Shown here: positions 11,976 through 24,485 of the stretch, piece by piece
Position numbering within the stretch: position 1 is the first letter of the stretch
How the letters are laid out: each line of letters opens with the position of its first letter
The notes under the pieces: model-generated
Told to the model about the DNA's origin: nothing
Seen by the model: only the letters and a program-made list of their open reading frames with translations
Database searches by the model: none
From: Paraphaeosphaeria minitans
Lineage: Eukaryota > Ascomycota > Dothideomycetes > Pleosporales > Didymosphaeriaceae
DNA length: 64,000 nucleotides
Direction of reading: 5' to 3'
NCBI GenBank assembly: GCA_015832175.1
Contig: WJXW01000011.1
Coordinates: forward strand, 1,674,001-1,738,000
Translations under genes and position numbers: made by a program

Positions 11976-14793
11976 TCAAATATCATCAATATCCACTTCA
12001 TCCTCCACCCTCCTCTTCCCCTCCCCATCCAACCTCTGCAGCCTCACCCCCTGCTCCCTACTGCCCGTGGCTCCCGTCTGCCGATCCGCCATAGCCATCG
12101 CCTGACGCCCCGACTCGCTGCTCTCCAAGAACTCCCTCAGGCGCTCCTTTCCTATGTCCAGTGCTTGGACAGACGCCGCGTTCGCCATGCGCGCCATGGG
12201 ACCCCACAGGTTGAGCGTGTAGGTCACGTACGCGCCGATGGCGAGCAGGATCAGAAAGAGGAAGTAGATTGGGTTGCGGAGAACTATTTGCACACATTAG
12301 CGTTTGCACATGTTGAGGGCATCGATGGCAAGGGACTTACCGGCTACTATCTCGTTCCAACCCAGCGCAAGGAGCAGCCCATAAAAGTACAGCGGGACCT
12401 GCGTCATGCCGCCGATCGCGCTCCGCTTAGCCTCGACGTACACGCCGTCAGCCGTCTTCTTGAAGCGCACGAGGAGATCCGCCTGCTTCGCGTCGCTAAT
12501 GGTGGTCATTTCCTCCTCGAGGCTCTTGCCCTCGTCGTCGTCGACGCCGCCGATAGGCGTGAGATCCTCTTCGTCAGCGGGCGAGACAGAGGCAGGCGCG
12601 TCGCCGATCCATGCATCGAGCGGGGGAGGCGCGGATGTTTTTGACAGTCTAAAGCGGGACAGTAGGGGGATGAGAGTGATTGTCGACTCGCGGGCTTTGG
12701 TGTAGAGACCCTCGATGTCATCGGTGGGGCGCCATATCCGGGGGACGCCCAGGTCGTCGTAGCGGAATTTGTCTTCGAAGTTCTCCCTAAGCTTCAATAG
12801 GATATTGCCTTCCATGACTTCTTCGTCAATCTTTACACGAAGCACACTCCACGACTTGCGACGCAGCCTCCATAGACCGACCTCAACTTCCTCGGGGCTA
12901 GCGTCGAAGCTTCGCGCTCGGTCTGTGAATCGCCTTTCGGCATCCTGAACTGTTTCGGTGAAGATGGCCCACAAACGGTCCCACAGGTCTTTCTCGGAAG
13001 CAGGACGCTCGCCGTGTTCAGGCGCTCCAGAACCACCTCTGCCGCTGCCGAGCTTATTGAATTCAAGGCCAATGGACTCGTCCAAGCGTGACCGAACCCA
13101 GCGCTCGACTCGCGTGGCCAGACGACGCATCTCATCTTTCCGCAAACGACCTGATACAACGTCCAACTCTTTCTTGTACAAGTCCGTCTCTTGCTGGTAA
13201 GTGCTCCATGCCGCACCTTCGATCACAACGGCCTGCGCATCGGCTGCGAACTTCTCCAACGCCTTCTTCTTCTCACTCTCCACAATCTGGGCAAAGTCGT
13301 AAGATGCACCCTTCTTTTGCCCGCTCTTAACAGCTCCAGCCACAGCATTGCTGAAATTTTCCACACCGGACTTGTGAGCGGCGCTGAGCTGCTTCTGGAA
13401 GAGGGCCTTCAGCCGCGAGTCGACCTTGCTGGCAAGTTCTGCGCTCTTGCGTGTGTATACACCCTTGTGATACCGGCTAGCGTTGGTTTCGAAGTCTTTG
13501 AGAATTTGGAACCTCGCGGCGTTCATAACAGCTCCAAGATTGGGGATGACCGAGGGCTTTCCTGCGCGCGCATCTTCTGCTTGCTTGTCTTCGAGCGGAG
13601 TGATGTTCTCGTCAAACGCGATCAGAACCTCCCTCGAGATCTCGTCGCATCGGAACTGCGCGAGCAACTCTTGCTGCGTTGGTAAGTCCAAGTCCTTGTT
13701 GTTCACGATTTGGTCCCAGACACCCTCGGCGTAGACAGAGAAACCGTCGGCGGGAATTCGGCGGTGGTATTGCGGTAGGAATATAGGAAGGGATGATTCG
13801 TCGATCAAGCCGCTCTTCCTGGGGTCGCTGTATCCTTCTCGGAAGCGCGTGCCCAGCTTCTCCACCTCCTGCTGGAACTTCTCCGGCTGTAGGATTTTGT
13901 GGGGTAATGCGACGAATGCGAAATCGAAATAGTCGTCTATCCGTGACTGCTCGAGGCCCTTCGGTTTCGAAATAGTTGACCAGAGCTTGCTAAGGTCTGC
14001 TATTAATGTGTTCTGAAGATTGGCAAGAGGAGTGGTTCCGAGGTGGTCGCGGATTACGAAGAATAGAAGCGATCGAGGGGTGTTTCTAGAGGTGATTAGC
14101 ACAGGCCATAGCATACACCAAGCATACGCACTTGTTGTCCTTGACGAAAAGTTGCAGGTTGACTTCGAATACAGTCTTGAGCAGGCCCATATTTGCGCCC
14201 TGGTACAAGCCGACCTGGTGCTCCCAGATGTTGACAATGAGCACCTCGCTCGTCGCCAACGCGAACAGGGCGCTCTTGCGCTCAAAGTCCTGGTCCTCTC
14301 CACGCTCGCGGCCGTCTGTGCCCTCGACATCCATAACCAGGATGTTATCTGCCATGCCCCTGTCGGCGCCCTCGCGCTTGTTCTTGCTCATCCATATTCC
14401 CTTTGTCGTCTGGCGGCGCTCCTGCTCGGACATGACACCGAACTGGGTGCCGAAGAGGTAGTTGAGCAGCGTCGACTTGCCCGTGGACTGCGAGCCGAAG
14501 ACCGATATAAGGTGGTAGTTGAAGCCGGCGGGGGTGATCTTCTCGAGGGACAGATAGGTGGCCAGGTTGGTGCTGCGGCAGGCCGTTAGCATGCGCCGCT
14601 GCGGCAGGCAACCCCTAGACACTCACTTGAACAGCTTGTCCTCGTCGATGACCTGGATGCCATGCTCGTACTCCTCGCGCGAGGCGTCCTGGCCGACGCC
14701 GGCGAAGTGGGCGTTCATCATCAGGGAGGGCGCGGAGGGGTGCTTGACGTTGCTGGGGCGGCCATTGCCGTTGACCTTCAGAGATTCGGCCAT
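11976..14793 (-). CDS. SEY1: Sey1/RHD3 family GTPase, ER membrane fusion
   Basis: Dynamin-like GTPase that drives homotypic fusion of ER tubules (atlastin functional equivalent). Exons on the minus strand: 14793-14627, 14572-14132, 14085-12341, 12283-11976; introns of 54, 46 and 57 nt have GTGAGT, GTGCGT and GTAAGT donors. The protein is 886 aa, close to the usual length of about 800-870. The P-loop GSQSTGKST lies at about residues 82-90. G3 is in [20 protein letters not shown], and [13 protein letters not shown] carries the RD motif. A long helical middle domain follows. Two hydrophobic hairpin segments near the C-terminus ([16 protein letters not shown] and [20 protein letters not shown]) are split by the last intron. 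The tail is charged and cytosolic. The start is the first ATG, giving [10 protein letters not shown]. Confidence 0.95.
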
Positions 14794-15423
14794 GGTTGCT
14801 GAGCCCTGGCGGTCACGGTGCGGGCTAAGGAATAATTGGTGTTAGGGGAAGGGGTGCCGCCTTGATGTCACCTATCCGTGTCCTCCGAGGATGCGGGTGG
14901 TTGGCCGCAGTGGCCTGGATTCGCTGGCCACGCTCGCTTAACCCATGCAGGTGGTTGCTGCCGCGCCCATGACGGAAGGCGTGCATCACGCTGGTCATGA
15001 AAGCAAGGCCTCAAAAAAGACACATAGCCTGTAGGTAGATAGGTATCTAGTCTATTCGCGCGGAAACGAACCGTCTCGTGCATCATGCATCATCAAGGAT
15101 AGGATTCCGACAACGTACTGGCTTAATAGTATGCAGCCGGCCAGTGCCTGGTCTTGGCGCCCGTGACGACGCCTGCACTTGGCCCCATGCGTTCTGCGAG
15201 ACAGCTGGCACTCCACCCAACCTCCACCCACAGCGAGCCGTTCATGACAAGGTGGAGAAATAGTCATCATTATGGCCTAAGCGTCCATGGATACGCGAAC
15301 CTATCCAGGACAAGATGCCGCTGTCCTCGCTAGAACGCCCGTCCCATGCTTCTACCTAGAGGAGTCTTGATATCTTGCCGTCCCTGTGTGAACACAAGAA
15401 GAACTCCAAAACACACCGCCCCT

Positions 15424-15461
<38 letters not shown>

Positions 15462-15475
15462 GCGAGGTCAAATCT
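14794..15475. other. Intergenic between SEY1 promoter and SLY41-like 3' end
   Basis: No gene recognised. It includes a TAGGTAGATAGG tract (about 15030-15045) and an AAC trinucleotide run near the end of the SLY41-like gene. Confidence 0.6.
15424..15461. repeat. (AAC)n microsatellite
   Basis: About twelve AAC units in the presumed 3' UTR of the SLY41-like transporter gene. Confidence 0.9.
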
Positions 15476-17178
15476 TCAGCTATAGGCAACACCGACGCCG
15501 CTAGGCTTTCCATTCATTCCACCAGGTCGCCAGGTATCTTCCTGTCTCGTACCAGGCGGTAACCAGCTTGGCGGGCTATGTGCATGCTGCCTGACCCCAC
15601 CCATGTCGTCGTCTCTCTTCGCATCGCGGCTTTCCATGGGAGCATTCGATAACGGATAGGCTCCGGTGCCGGCGGACATTGTCGCTGGGCTGGCAGTAAA
15701 GTTGCCGTGAGGTAGTTTGTCCGTGGTAAGCGGCAGCAGCGTACCCTGGGCTTTGGACTGGAGCGCTCGAGCCTGCCTGTCCTTTTTTGCAGCATCCGAT
15801 GTCCTATCATACAGGTACAACCCAAGAAACGTCATGAAGAAGCCGAACGCCTGCATCTTGGTCATGGGCTTCCCGAACCAGATGATGGCGAATACAATGA
15901 CGAAGACGCGCTTGATGAGACTCGCAACCGAGTAGGTGACGGGCGAAATCATGGAGAGCAGCACGAAGGCAACGATGTTTTGACCAAAATGGAAGGTGCC
16001 ATTGAAGATGAATTCCAGGAACAAGCGCTCACGGTTTAATGCTTCAGGGTGATCGTTGAGATTGATCGAGGCGCTACTGAGAACGTCGGTTAGTAGTCCG
16101 ACGCCTTCGGACCATAGCCATAGTGGCAGGGTAAGGAGCAGTGCCATCCCAGACGAGTAGCAAAGCAAGTTTAGCTTGTCTGGCTTCGTGAATCTTGAAG
16201 GCGGAAGACCTTCTTTCTCCGCCGCAGCTGCATCGTTGAATAGCTTCTTGGAGATGATGTTCTGAGTAACGAACAAGATGGCACTGGCGAAGGCCATGAT
16301 AAGTCCCATGAAGTTGGCGTTGAAGTCCGCGGAGCAGGCCATCACCACACCAAGTGTGAGCGGGATCAGAGAGAGGTACGTGGGTACTGAATAGCGAATC
16401 CCGAAGAAGATGCGGTACGCACCCACAGTGAGCAGCGGAGACAGCCCCTTGATCGTGTGGACTAGAGACACGGGGATTCTCCTAGTAGCATCCGAGCTCA
16501 AAATGTGTCCTCCAATCTGAAATACGGCGAGTGGGAGCGTAGTCATGATAAGATCCTTGGTGGGTGGGCGGATGCCGTATTTGAGGAAGGGCAAGGTCTG
16601 CTTCATGCGAGGGTATCTGCGGGCCAGCGCTGCAAGGAACAAGCACCACCCAGAGACGAACGCGAATTGTATGACGGTGAGCGTGACCGGCTTCGGGAGC
16701 GCCGTGAGGATCGCTTTCGACGACGTGTTGGAGAAGATGGAAGTCATGTACCAGACGCCGCAGAGTGCCTAGACCGATTAGCAACTCGCCTGGCCGTCTT
16801 CTGTTCCCGACTACATACAACAAGCGTGGGCGAAACCGGCGCCTTGAGTGCATCTGCGAGCTCGTGCGCATTCTGGCTGACACTCGCTTTGCGCGTCCGT
16901 ATCGTCCTGATTGCCTCACTGAGACTCTTCTGCCTCCCATGCCTGGTGGTGGGGCCATGCGCTGCCGAGCTGTGCCCTCTTGCCCGCTGATCTCTCCGCG
17001 GCTTCCAGCGATCTGGGGTATGTGTGTTTCCATTGGGCTGGTGGTTGCGATTCGGGCTAGGAGTGCGTGATGTGAGGCCGAACGACTCCTCCTCATGCGT
17101 TGGTAGCAGGTCGGGCTGGAAGGCGGGGAACTTGAAAGTCTCCTTGGGATTTGATTCAGGTAGCGCCGCGGTAGCCAT
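15476..17178 (-). CDS. SLY41: Sly41-like triose-phosphate-translocator family transporter
   Basis: Multispanning drug/metabolite-type transporter of the TPT family, expected in the ER or Golgi membrane; yeast Sly41 suppresses loss of Ypt1. Exons on the minus strand are 17178-16819 and 16768-15476 with a 50-nt intron (GTATGT...CTAG). Splicing restores PTLVALCGVWYMTSIFSNTSSK, the first membrane segment. The protein is 550 aa. Residues 1-115 are hydrophilic; the ten-helix TPT core is about residues 120-435, with IPVSLVHTIKGLSPLLTV and NIISKKLF as typical motifs. The C-terminal tail of about 110 residues is hydrophilic. The transported substrate cannot be read from the sequence. Confidence 0.88.
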
Positions 17179-17746
17179 CGCGGCTGGAATCGAGCGTTCG
17201 TCTTGCGATTTCGCGTTGTTTCGTTAAGCCATGGGAGCTGGGATGACGCGATACGATCCAAGTTGGAAGACTACCTAGGTAGGGGGCCTGAAAGCGGGTC
17301 TCTCCCTGCGGGACACAGCGTCGTACACGTGGGCGACCGGGCTTTCGCAGAGGTTTTCGTAGCGTCTGCGAAGGGGAGGTTGGCTGGCGCAACGCCGTTG
17401 CGGCTGTTGTTAGTCGTTAGCGACCATTGAACATCCCGCGCCCGAATTGGAGCCATGGTTCCGCGGCAGGGGCTCGCAATTTACGCTTGAGATGCGCCTT
17501 GTTCTTGGTCCAATGACGTCCCAGCCCCGCGTACGCCACCATCCTGTTGCACCCCCACACTGCGCGAACGTTGCATAGGACAGACACCATTACTGGCATC
17601 GCGACTCTGCAATCCGTGCCTATTCCATCTTCGCGGTGTGGTTGTGCTGGCTTTCCGTGGTGCTTTGCCCTCGCGCCACACCCCAACACACTGTCCCGCC
17701 ACATGAACGCGTACGGTAATAGTTCCGCTGGACATGCGGGAGGAGC
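17179..17746. other. Intergenic, promoter side of the SLY41-like gene
   Basis: No gene recognised. A CTACCTAGGTAGG palindromic tract lies at about 17270-17283. The missing upstream part of the neighbouring broken peptidase is not visible here. Confidence 0.5.
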
Positions 17747-18845
17747 ATGCACCATTCTCGGGAGCTGACAGTGCCTGGAAACTCCATTCAGCAGCTTGCC
17801 CTGTACACGGACGCCAGTTTCGAGTATGCGGTCGATAGCATTCATTACTTTGGGGGCGATTACCTACTAGACCCTCGACGCACAGCTGCCTCAGTGCTGC
17901 AATCAGTAGCTACCGGCATGAGATGCTCATGCCTAATGCTCACGGTATCCCGATCCAATAGCAACATGGTGAGGTGGACGATAACGTTCCCTCTTACAAC
18001 TCTCGATTTCTGTGCCAGCAACTGTTTCTCTCGGACACGAGCTACAATGAGATTCCAGGGCAAGACCACTGGTGGGATACCTTGATGACCACGCCGGAGC
18101 TGGTAGACTTCTACTACTGGCATACCAATGGCGATGGTACGCTTCCTAGGAAGCTTGATGAATTGAGATCGTTGTCGGGGATCCCGGAGATATGGGTACG
18201 AAAGGTGGAATCGGTGTGCTTCATCAGCTCGAGTACCTACCCTGGTCAGTACCGCCGTGTAGCTGTCAGAGGACATGAGATCACTGCGTCGAATGTGCTG
18301 CGCTTGGAGTTCGACGGCGCGATATGCATGTCGAAACATTGACGACCCCTGACGCTTGAGGTTTTCTTTAAAGAAACCAGCGCAGATGACCTCCCCTTCA
18401 TGTTACTAAAGTCTGATAGCACCTGGACCATCGATTCAGCTACCATAACCGACAATGCTCGGATTCATCGAGGCGATGACCGCCATACTGCGCACCCACG
18501 GTGCATTCATCATCCGCCACTACCTAAGGCACCATCACAACCACGCGCTTCGCTCTGCGGGTATCCCTACGCCTTCATCAATACTTCCAGGCCGCCGCCA
18601 ACATCGTCTCCTCCACTTCTTGGGACGGCACCACGAACGGCACCGGCAACGTCGTCACCTTAGCCCTTGGCGACACGACTCCCAGCTCCATTCCAAATTT
18701 CCCTATCCAGCCTTCAGACTCGCGTATCTCTGTCCGCGACAGCAAAGGTGTGGATAGCTACGGCCGCACTGACGAGTCCGTTTGGTGCCGCATTTCTGAG
18801 GCCGTTGCGGGACGAGCGGCTGGAACTTGTGCTCCGGGGAAGTGA
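17747..18845 (+). pseudogene. C-terminal relic of an S9 (prolyl-oligopeptidase-like) secreted peptidase
   Basis: Pieces in different frames line up as one protein end. First comes a segment with LYTDASFEYAVDS (frame of 17747). Next is a piece with DDNVPSYNSRF then PGQDHWWDTLMTTPELVDFY, which resembles the Asp- and His-bearing end of alpha/beta hydrolase S9 peptidases. Further blocks lead to a final segment from about 18543 that ends in a TGA at 18843-18845. Lesions seen: an in-frame TAG at 17959-17961, a TGA at 18340-18342, a TAA at about 18523, and at least two frame changes. Several stops fit C-to-T change. The catalytic Ser region and everything N-terminal are absent. Family assignment is from remembered motifs. 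Confidence 0.6.
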
Positions 18846-19599
18846 TGAGGAAGGGCTGGCGCAAGCTGCGAGGTTGGTGCCGATGGTGACTGGGGTCGGT
18901 CAGTCAGACTTCGCGGTTCTGGGTGAGAGGGCGAAGTGGAAAGACAAGTATTTACACCTACGTGTCCAGAATTATACTTGAGCTTGAAAAATGAACAAGT
19001 TACATTTGTAAGTCGACCTCAAGGTTTACCTTTCAGTCTGGTGACTCGGCCTAAACCTGAACAGCTTCATTGGGACCACCTCGCTCTCTTACCTTCACCA
19101 CATGCTCTCTCGAGTCCCGCGTCAGTGACGCGTACTGACGCGTCGCCAGATGGAGTGAAGCAGGTTCGTTTGCAGAATTCTACGCGTTTCGGCGCGAACC
19201 TATAATTTGTGCCGTGACGCGCCTTCCGTTGTCGCGGCTGCCCTTCTTGAAAGCTCTCCGCACCTTCGTCCCAATTCCCTCTCTCCACCTTCCGCCTCTT
19301 CTCAGCACTCAATTTTCTTCCTTCTCTTGCACGCCCGCCGCGGCTTTCGCTCTTTCACAGTTCTTGCTATCGCTGCTGCCCACCAGGGACGTTAGCCGCA
19401 GCCGTCTGCAAGTATATACGCACGCTGTATCTGACTTGTTTACTTTCCCCAATCACCGGTTCCTATCTACTCTGGCCATTTACGCCGCCAACCGGGGACT
19501 GTTCGCAACTGTGTTTCGCATCTTATTTCGAGCCTGATATCTCGGATCTCTCGGATCGAATCTGCCAATCTACCAATACCCGACAATACCGACAGCAAC
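18846..19599. other. Upstream region of the Pumilio gene
   Basis: No gene recognised. It is pyrimidine-rich towards 19200-19560, as expected for a fungal promoter and 5' leader. Confidence 0.5.
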
Positions 19600-22085
19600 A
19601 TGAGCTTCAATCTTACCTCGGACGGCTCTCCCACGCCGCGCAAGGCCGTCTCTCGGTTCCCCGTGCCCAACGATCTCAGGCTTGATACTTCCTCAGAGGT
19701 ACTTGGCTTTGGGCCGGTAGGCACTCGCACTCGTCAACACCCCTCCCAGTACGCGTGGCCTGGCAGTGCGATGTTGACCTCTAATATGCAGGGTGCGAAG
19801 CGTCCGCTGGGCTCATCGACCCTGGGCAATCAAATGATGCCACCGCAACCAAACATCGATGCTTATAAGGTAAGACCACCACTCCCTAATCCCAAGCCGT
19901 TGCTAGCTCTCAATGCTCACCATCTCACCAGATCAATATCGAGCAAGGCACTCATGGCGATGGCTTCGTTGTCGACTCTCTTCTCCAACGCCTCAATGAG
20001 CAGCGGTCTTCTCCCAACGACCAGTACGGCTCTTCCAACGGTTCTTTCCCGTTGACCCCGGCTACGGATGAATACATCAGCGGTACCCCGAACACCGAGC
20101 CTAACTCTGTCCTTGTTGAGTCTGCCGAGCTTCGAAAGATCAAGGCTGAGCTGCAGGAGGCGCGCAGCGAAGTGGCTCGAATGAACCAGGAGCTCCACAG
20201 CACCCATGTCGCCAAGTCCACTGTCGAGCATCTTGGACAGTCATCAGAGGCCGACTACGCCTACACTGATGAGGTGACTGAGCAAACTCTCACGCAGCTG
20301 CAGAACAAATTCAATGCAGCAAACCGTACCAACTATGCTTGGGGCAACGAGACGCGTCCCTTGTACAACGCCGGTGCTCAGCCTCAGCCTGGCTTTCCCA
20401 GCATGCAAGCTCCTTCCCGTCCCCCCATGCCTCAGCAGAACTATCGCGATCGAAACAACTATCTGAATGAGCCTACCCACTTCCCGCTTGACCAAGGCTT
20501 CCGTGGTGGCAGCAACCCGCCGACCCGGCCTACGTCCGCTTTCGATCCCCCAATGTACAACCAATACATGGGCCCGCAGATGTACACGCCCTATCAGCCT
20601 GCTCCCATTGGTACTGTCGGCCCCGTTGGACCTATGGGCACTAGGCTTTCCCCCGAGGCGTCAGAATTCAGCGTTAGAGACGCCATGGGCCCATCGCCTT
20701 GGAACTCCCAGGTATGAGTCAACACGAACCCAATAATGACACTTGTAGCATGTAGCTGATCTATAGCAGCCGCCTTCCGATGCTGGCAATGGCTCTCAAT
20801 ACGTTGCATCCGTTGAGCCGATGAACTATCGCCGCCTGTTGGATCGCAACATGAGCTGCAACTGGAAGTACATTGTCGACAAGATCATCTGCAACAATGA
20901 CCAGCAGGCCTCCATCTTCTTGCAGCAGAAACTCAAAGTCGGCACTCCTGACCAGAAGTATGAGATTGTGGAGTCCATCATCGCCCAGGCGTATCCACTT
21001 ATGGTCAATCGCTTCGGCAACTTCCTCGTGCAGCGCTGCTTCGAACATGGAACCCCGGAGCAGGTACGTGACCACCTCGAGACTCTGATGAGCGTAACTA
21101 ACTTCTCTTCGCAGGTCATCGCTATCGCCGGCGCAATTCGTGGAAACACGCTCACACTGAGCATGGATCCGTTTGGTTGCCACGTCGTGCAGAAGGCTTT
21201 CGACTGCGTGCCCGAAGAGTACAAGGCCACCATGGTCCACGAGCTTCTTCGGCGTATCCCTGAGACTGTCATCCACCGATATGCATGCCATGTGTGGCAG
21301 AAGCTCTTCGAACTCCGCTGGAGCGACTCTCCTCCTCAGATCATGCGATACGTCAACGAGGCCCTTCGTGGCATGTGGCACGAAGTCGCTCTGGGCGAGA
21401 CTGGCAGTCTGGTCGTTCAGAACATCTTTGAGAATTGCCTTGAAGAAGACAAGGTAGGACCGCGAAGAGAGGTTCCAGTCCTGAGCTAACGTGTAACAGC
21501 GTCCCTGCATCAGCGAGGTGCTGGCCAGCATCGATGTGATCTCCCATGGGCAGTTTGGCAATTGGTGCATCCAGCACATCTGCGAGCATGGAGCTCCCGC
21601 CGACCGCAGCCGAGCTATTGACCATATCCTTCGGTTCGCAACAGACTACAGCGTTGACCAGTATGCGTCCAAGGTCATCGAAAAGTGTCTGAAGATTGGT
21701 GGCAATGACTTCCTCGACCGGTACCTCGAGAGGGTGTGCGAAGGTCGGCAGGATCGCCCCCGCATGCCGTTGATCGATAGTGAGTAGGCCCTTGCAAGAC
21801 AACGATTACTGCTGACACAGAACAGTCGCCGGTGATCAGTTCGGCAACTACCTGATCCAGTACATTCTCACCAACAGCGGCTCTCACCATCGTGAGATTG
21901 TCGCTTCCCACATCCGCAAGCACATGGTATCCCTCCGCGGTTCGAAGTACGGCTCTCGTGTCGCAATGCTCTGCTGCAACCCAGCTCTTGCGACCCGCCC
22001 TGGCCCTCCAGGTGGTCTCATCTCGCGCAACTACTCCGGCGTCAGTCGAAGTGGCGGCAGCAGCGCCTACGGTGGCTTCCGCTGA
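19600..22085 (+). CDS. Pumilio-family (PUF) RNA-binding protein
   Basis: Cytoplasmic regulator that binds 3' UTRs and controls mRNA stability and translation. Exons: 19600-19869, 19932-20711, 20767-21063, 21115-21453, 21500-21779, 21826-22085 (741 aa). Residues 1-350 are low-complexity and Gln/Pro/Met-rich, with a short coiled coil (SAELRKIKAELQEARSEVAR). The PUF repeats start at about residue 370, and repeat cores can be read as RFGNFLVQRCFE, PFGCHVVQKAFD, ETGSLVVQNIFE, QFGNWCIQHICE, QYASKVIEKCLK and QFGNYLIQYIL. A Gly/Ser tail ends the protein. Exon 3 can start at 20767 or 20770 (tandem acceptor TAGCAG). The 51-nt intron 21064-21114 is in phase and stop-free, but has GTACGT, TAACTAAC and GCAG. 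The yeast counterpart was not assigned. Confidence 0.92.
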
Positions 22086-23489
22086 TTGTCATCCAAGCCC
22101 TACCAACATGATGATGGCTACAATTATCTCAATACGGCACCTCTTTCCTAGAATCGACCCAGATGTTGCAGCATACTATCCGTTTGGGTATCGCACGTAG
22201 CTATGGACGCATTCGCATTCGCTTACGTCCTCGATCTCCAAAAGGTATCATGGATATGCCCAAAATACGCCCATGTCGAAGAGATTGATCAAAGCCCTTG
22301 GGATACAAAAACGATGCATTTCCTACCGTCGGTTGGTCTAGCATCGTTTCCTGAAGAGAAAAAAAAGCCAGCTTACTATTTTCTCCTTTGGCTATCACGG
22401 CGGATTTCCAGTCGGGCCAGACTTGTTGCAAGTTTCCCGTGGGGAAGGCCGGGCGTATGAGCTGATGGAGCTACTTGACACTTGTTACCTTGTATACGTA
22501 TCCTTTCATTTGAGCAAGAATAGGGCGAAAATGGCAGCATGATTACAAGTTCGTCTGGGATGTAGGTATTTTTCAAAGTTGATGACATCCTGGCTATATC
22601 TCTTGTCTTGTTTTGAACTTTTGTGAAGTCGGTGCACGTGCGATGCATCAAGAATGTCTCGAGTCGCGAAGAATTCCCAGCCCCGAGTTGGCGCGAGTTT
22701 CGGGCAGGCTCGGGCGCGCGTCGGATCACATTCGGGGCTTTCCAGCTTCGCACAAAACTCCCCACGAGATGAACACGCAACACCAAAAGTCGGCACCATG
22801 GCAGAAAGGTTTCAATGCATTTTTCAGGAAGCGGTCGCTGTTTGTGTTGCGGCCCTGCGGCGTGCCGTGACTGCCGCAATGCCGCTTCGGCATCTTCAAG
22901 ACTAGGCCGAGGGTTTGCGGATCCCGGGTGCTCGGCGAGAATTATGGATGCTTACTTGAATATTTCCACACGGCAGCGGACGCGTCGTTGTGTTTATGGG
23001 TTCGTGTTGTGGGCTGTGGAGGTAAATGTGTCGTCATGAATTGCCATCCGGGGGTTCATCTGAATAGATATGAGATGAGATGCGCAGACAGCTTCACAAC
23101 GCGGGAGAGAGATAGTTGGAAATTAGGTGCTAGCTAGATACATGCTCGAATTCGGCGATTGGAATGGAAAGAAGCAACTTCGAAGCCGACGCACCCAGGA
23201 TGTCGCGTGATGAACTGACCGGACTCATTCGAGGTGCGTCGTGTAATAAGCCGGGTGGTGCCGCCGACTCTAGGCTTTAGCTCGGGGCGCTCGGCGACGT
23301 CACCATGGAGTATCGTTGCCGTAGCCCTGCCGTCGCTTGCATTATCTTTTATAAGATTGACCTTGTCCCCGCGCCTTACGTCAATTCCTCACCTTGTACA
23401 CCTTGCATACACACTTCCTATACCAACGAGCCTGCCACGCTATTTGATCCGAGAATTGAACACAGCTGCTATTCGATAAAGCCAACACC
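22086..23489. other. Intergenic, Pumilio 3' side to RCF2
   Basis: No gene recognised on either strand; only short, non-conserved open frames. Confidence 0.5.
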
Positions 23490-24485
23490 ATGAAGATTCT
23501 TACAAAAGAAGAGGAACAGGCGCATTACAAGTGAGTGCATGAGATGCATGCGTGGACGGGAATGAGACTGATCCTCGGACAGTGCGACTGTGCAGGGCGG
23601 AACCATTGGTGGTCTCATCGGCGTGGGGATAGGTACTGCGGCCGTCGTGGGCGCGAGCAGAAGATACCACAGCTTCCGAGCGCTCTCGATACCCTTCCGC
23701 GCCTTCCTCGTCACATCCTCCGGCTCGTTTGTCGGTACGTGAAACCCTTTCCCAAGCTCTTGATAGCAAAAGATTGTGCTAACGATGATCCAGCCGTCAT
23801 CGCCGCCGACCGCGCTTCCAACGCCTTCGACATCTCGCACAACCCCGAAAAGCAGCGCGAAATCGAGCGTGAGCGCCACCGCGAAGAACTCTACAATGCC
23901 AACAAATCCGCCATGACGCGCGCAAAGGACTGGGCGTCCGAAAACCGGTACCCGCTGCTCTTCGGCTTCTGGGTCGCCTCCATGGCCGGGTCCTGGATCG
24001 CCGTCAACCGCAGCCCCATGTCTGGCGCGCAGAAGCTCGTTCAGGCGCGTATGTACGCGCAGGGCCTGACGCTGGCGGGGCTGCTGGCGAGCTTTGCGTT
24101 CGAGGGGAATGACGTCGCGAAAGGAAAGGGTCGGTGGGAGACGATTACCGTGCTGGACCCGAATGATCCCGAGCATAAGCATATGATTGAGAAGAAGATA
24201 CATCATGAGCGGTATGCGGGCGAGGACCAGTGGAGAGGTACGTGCGATGCATCTGTCCTGCCTCGTCATGCTGCGAGGCACTGCGCGAAGCTTGGCGGAG
24301 TTGATTGCTGTGTTGAGATGTTTGACTAACGTGCTGCAGAGATGGTTGAGGCTGAGGAGGCACGCATGAATGAGCGGAAGGAGGCGGAGAGACAGAGGCA
24401 GCAGCAGCATCCGTCGGGGTCGAAGTCTGAGTCGAAGAAGCAGAAGACGGACGAGAAGGAGGAGAAGAAGTCGTCGTCGTCGTAG
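23490..24485 (+). CDS. RCF2: HIG1-domain mitochondrial protein, Rcf2-like
   Basis: Respiratory supercomplex factor of the inner mitochondrial membrane that associates with complexes III and IV. Exons 23490-23530, 23583-23734, 23794-24237, 24340-24485, with introns of 52, 59 and 102 nt (GTGAGT, GTACGT, GTACGT donors). The protein is 260 aa. It opens MKILTKEEEQAHYNATVQGG, a start typical of Rcf2/Aim38. A Gly-rich membrane segment follows, then a charged stretch (EKQREIERERHREELYN). The HIG1 domain is at about residues 108-165, with YPLLFGFWVASMAGSW and a second hydrophobic helix. The Lys/Glu/Ser-rich tail of about 50 residues makes it a little longer than the yeast protein. Confidence 0.88.
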
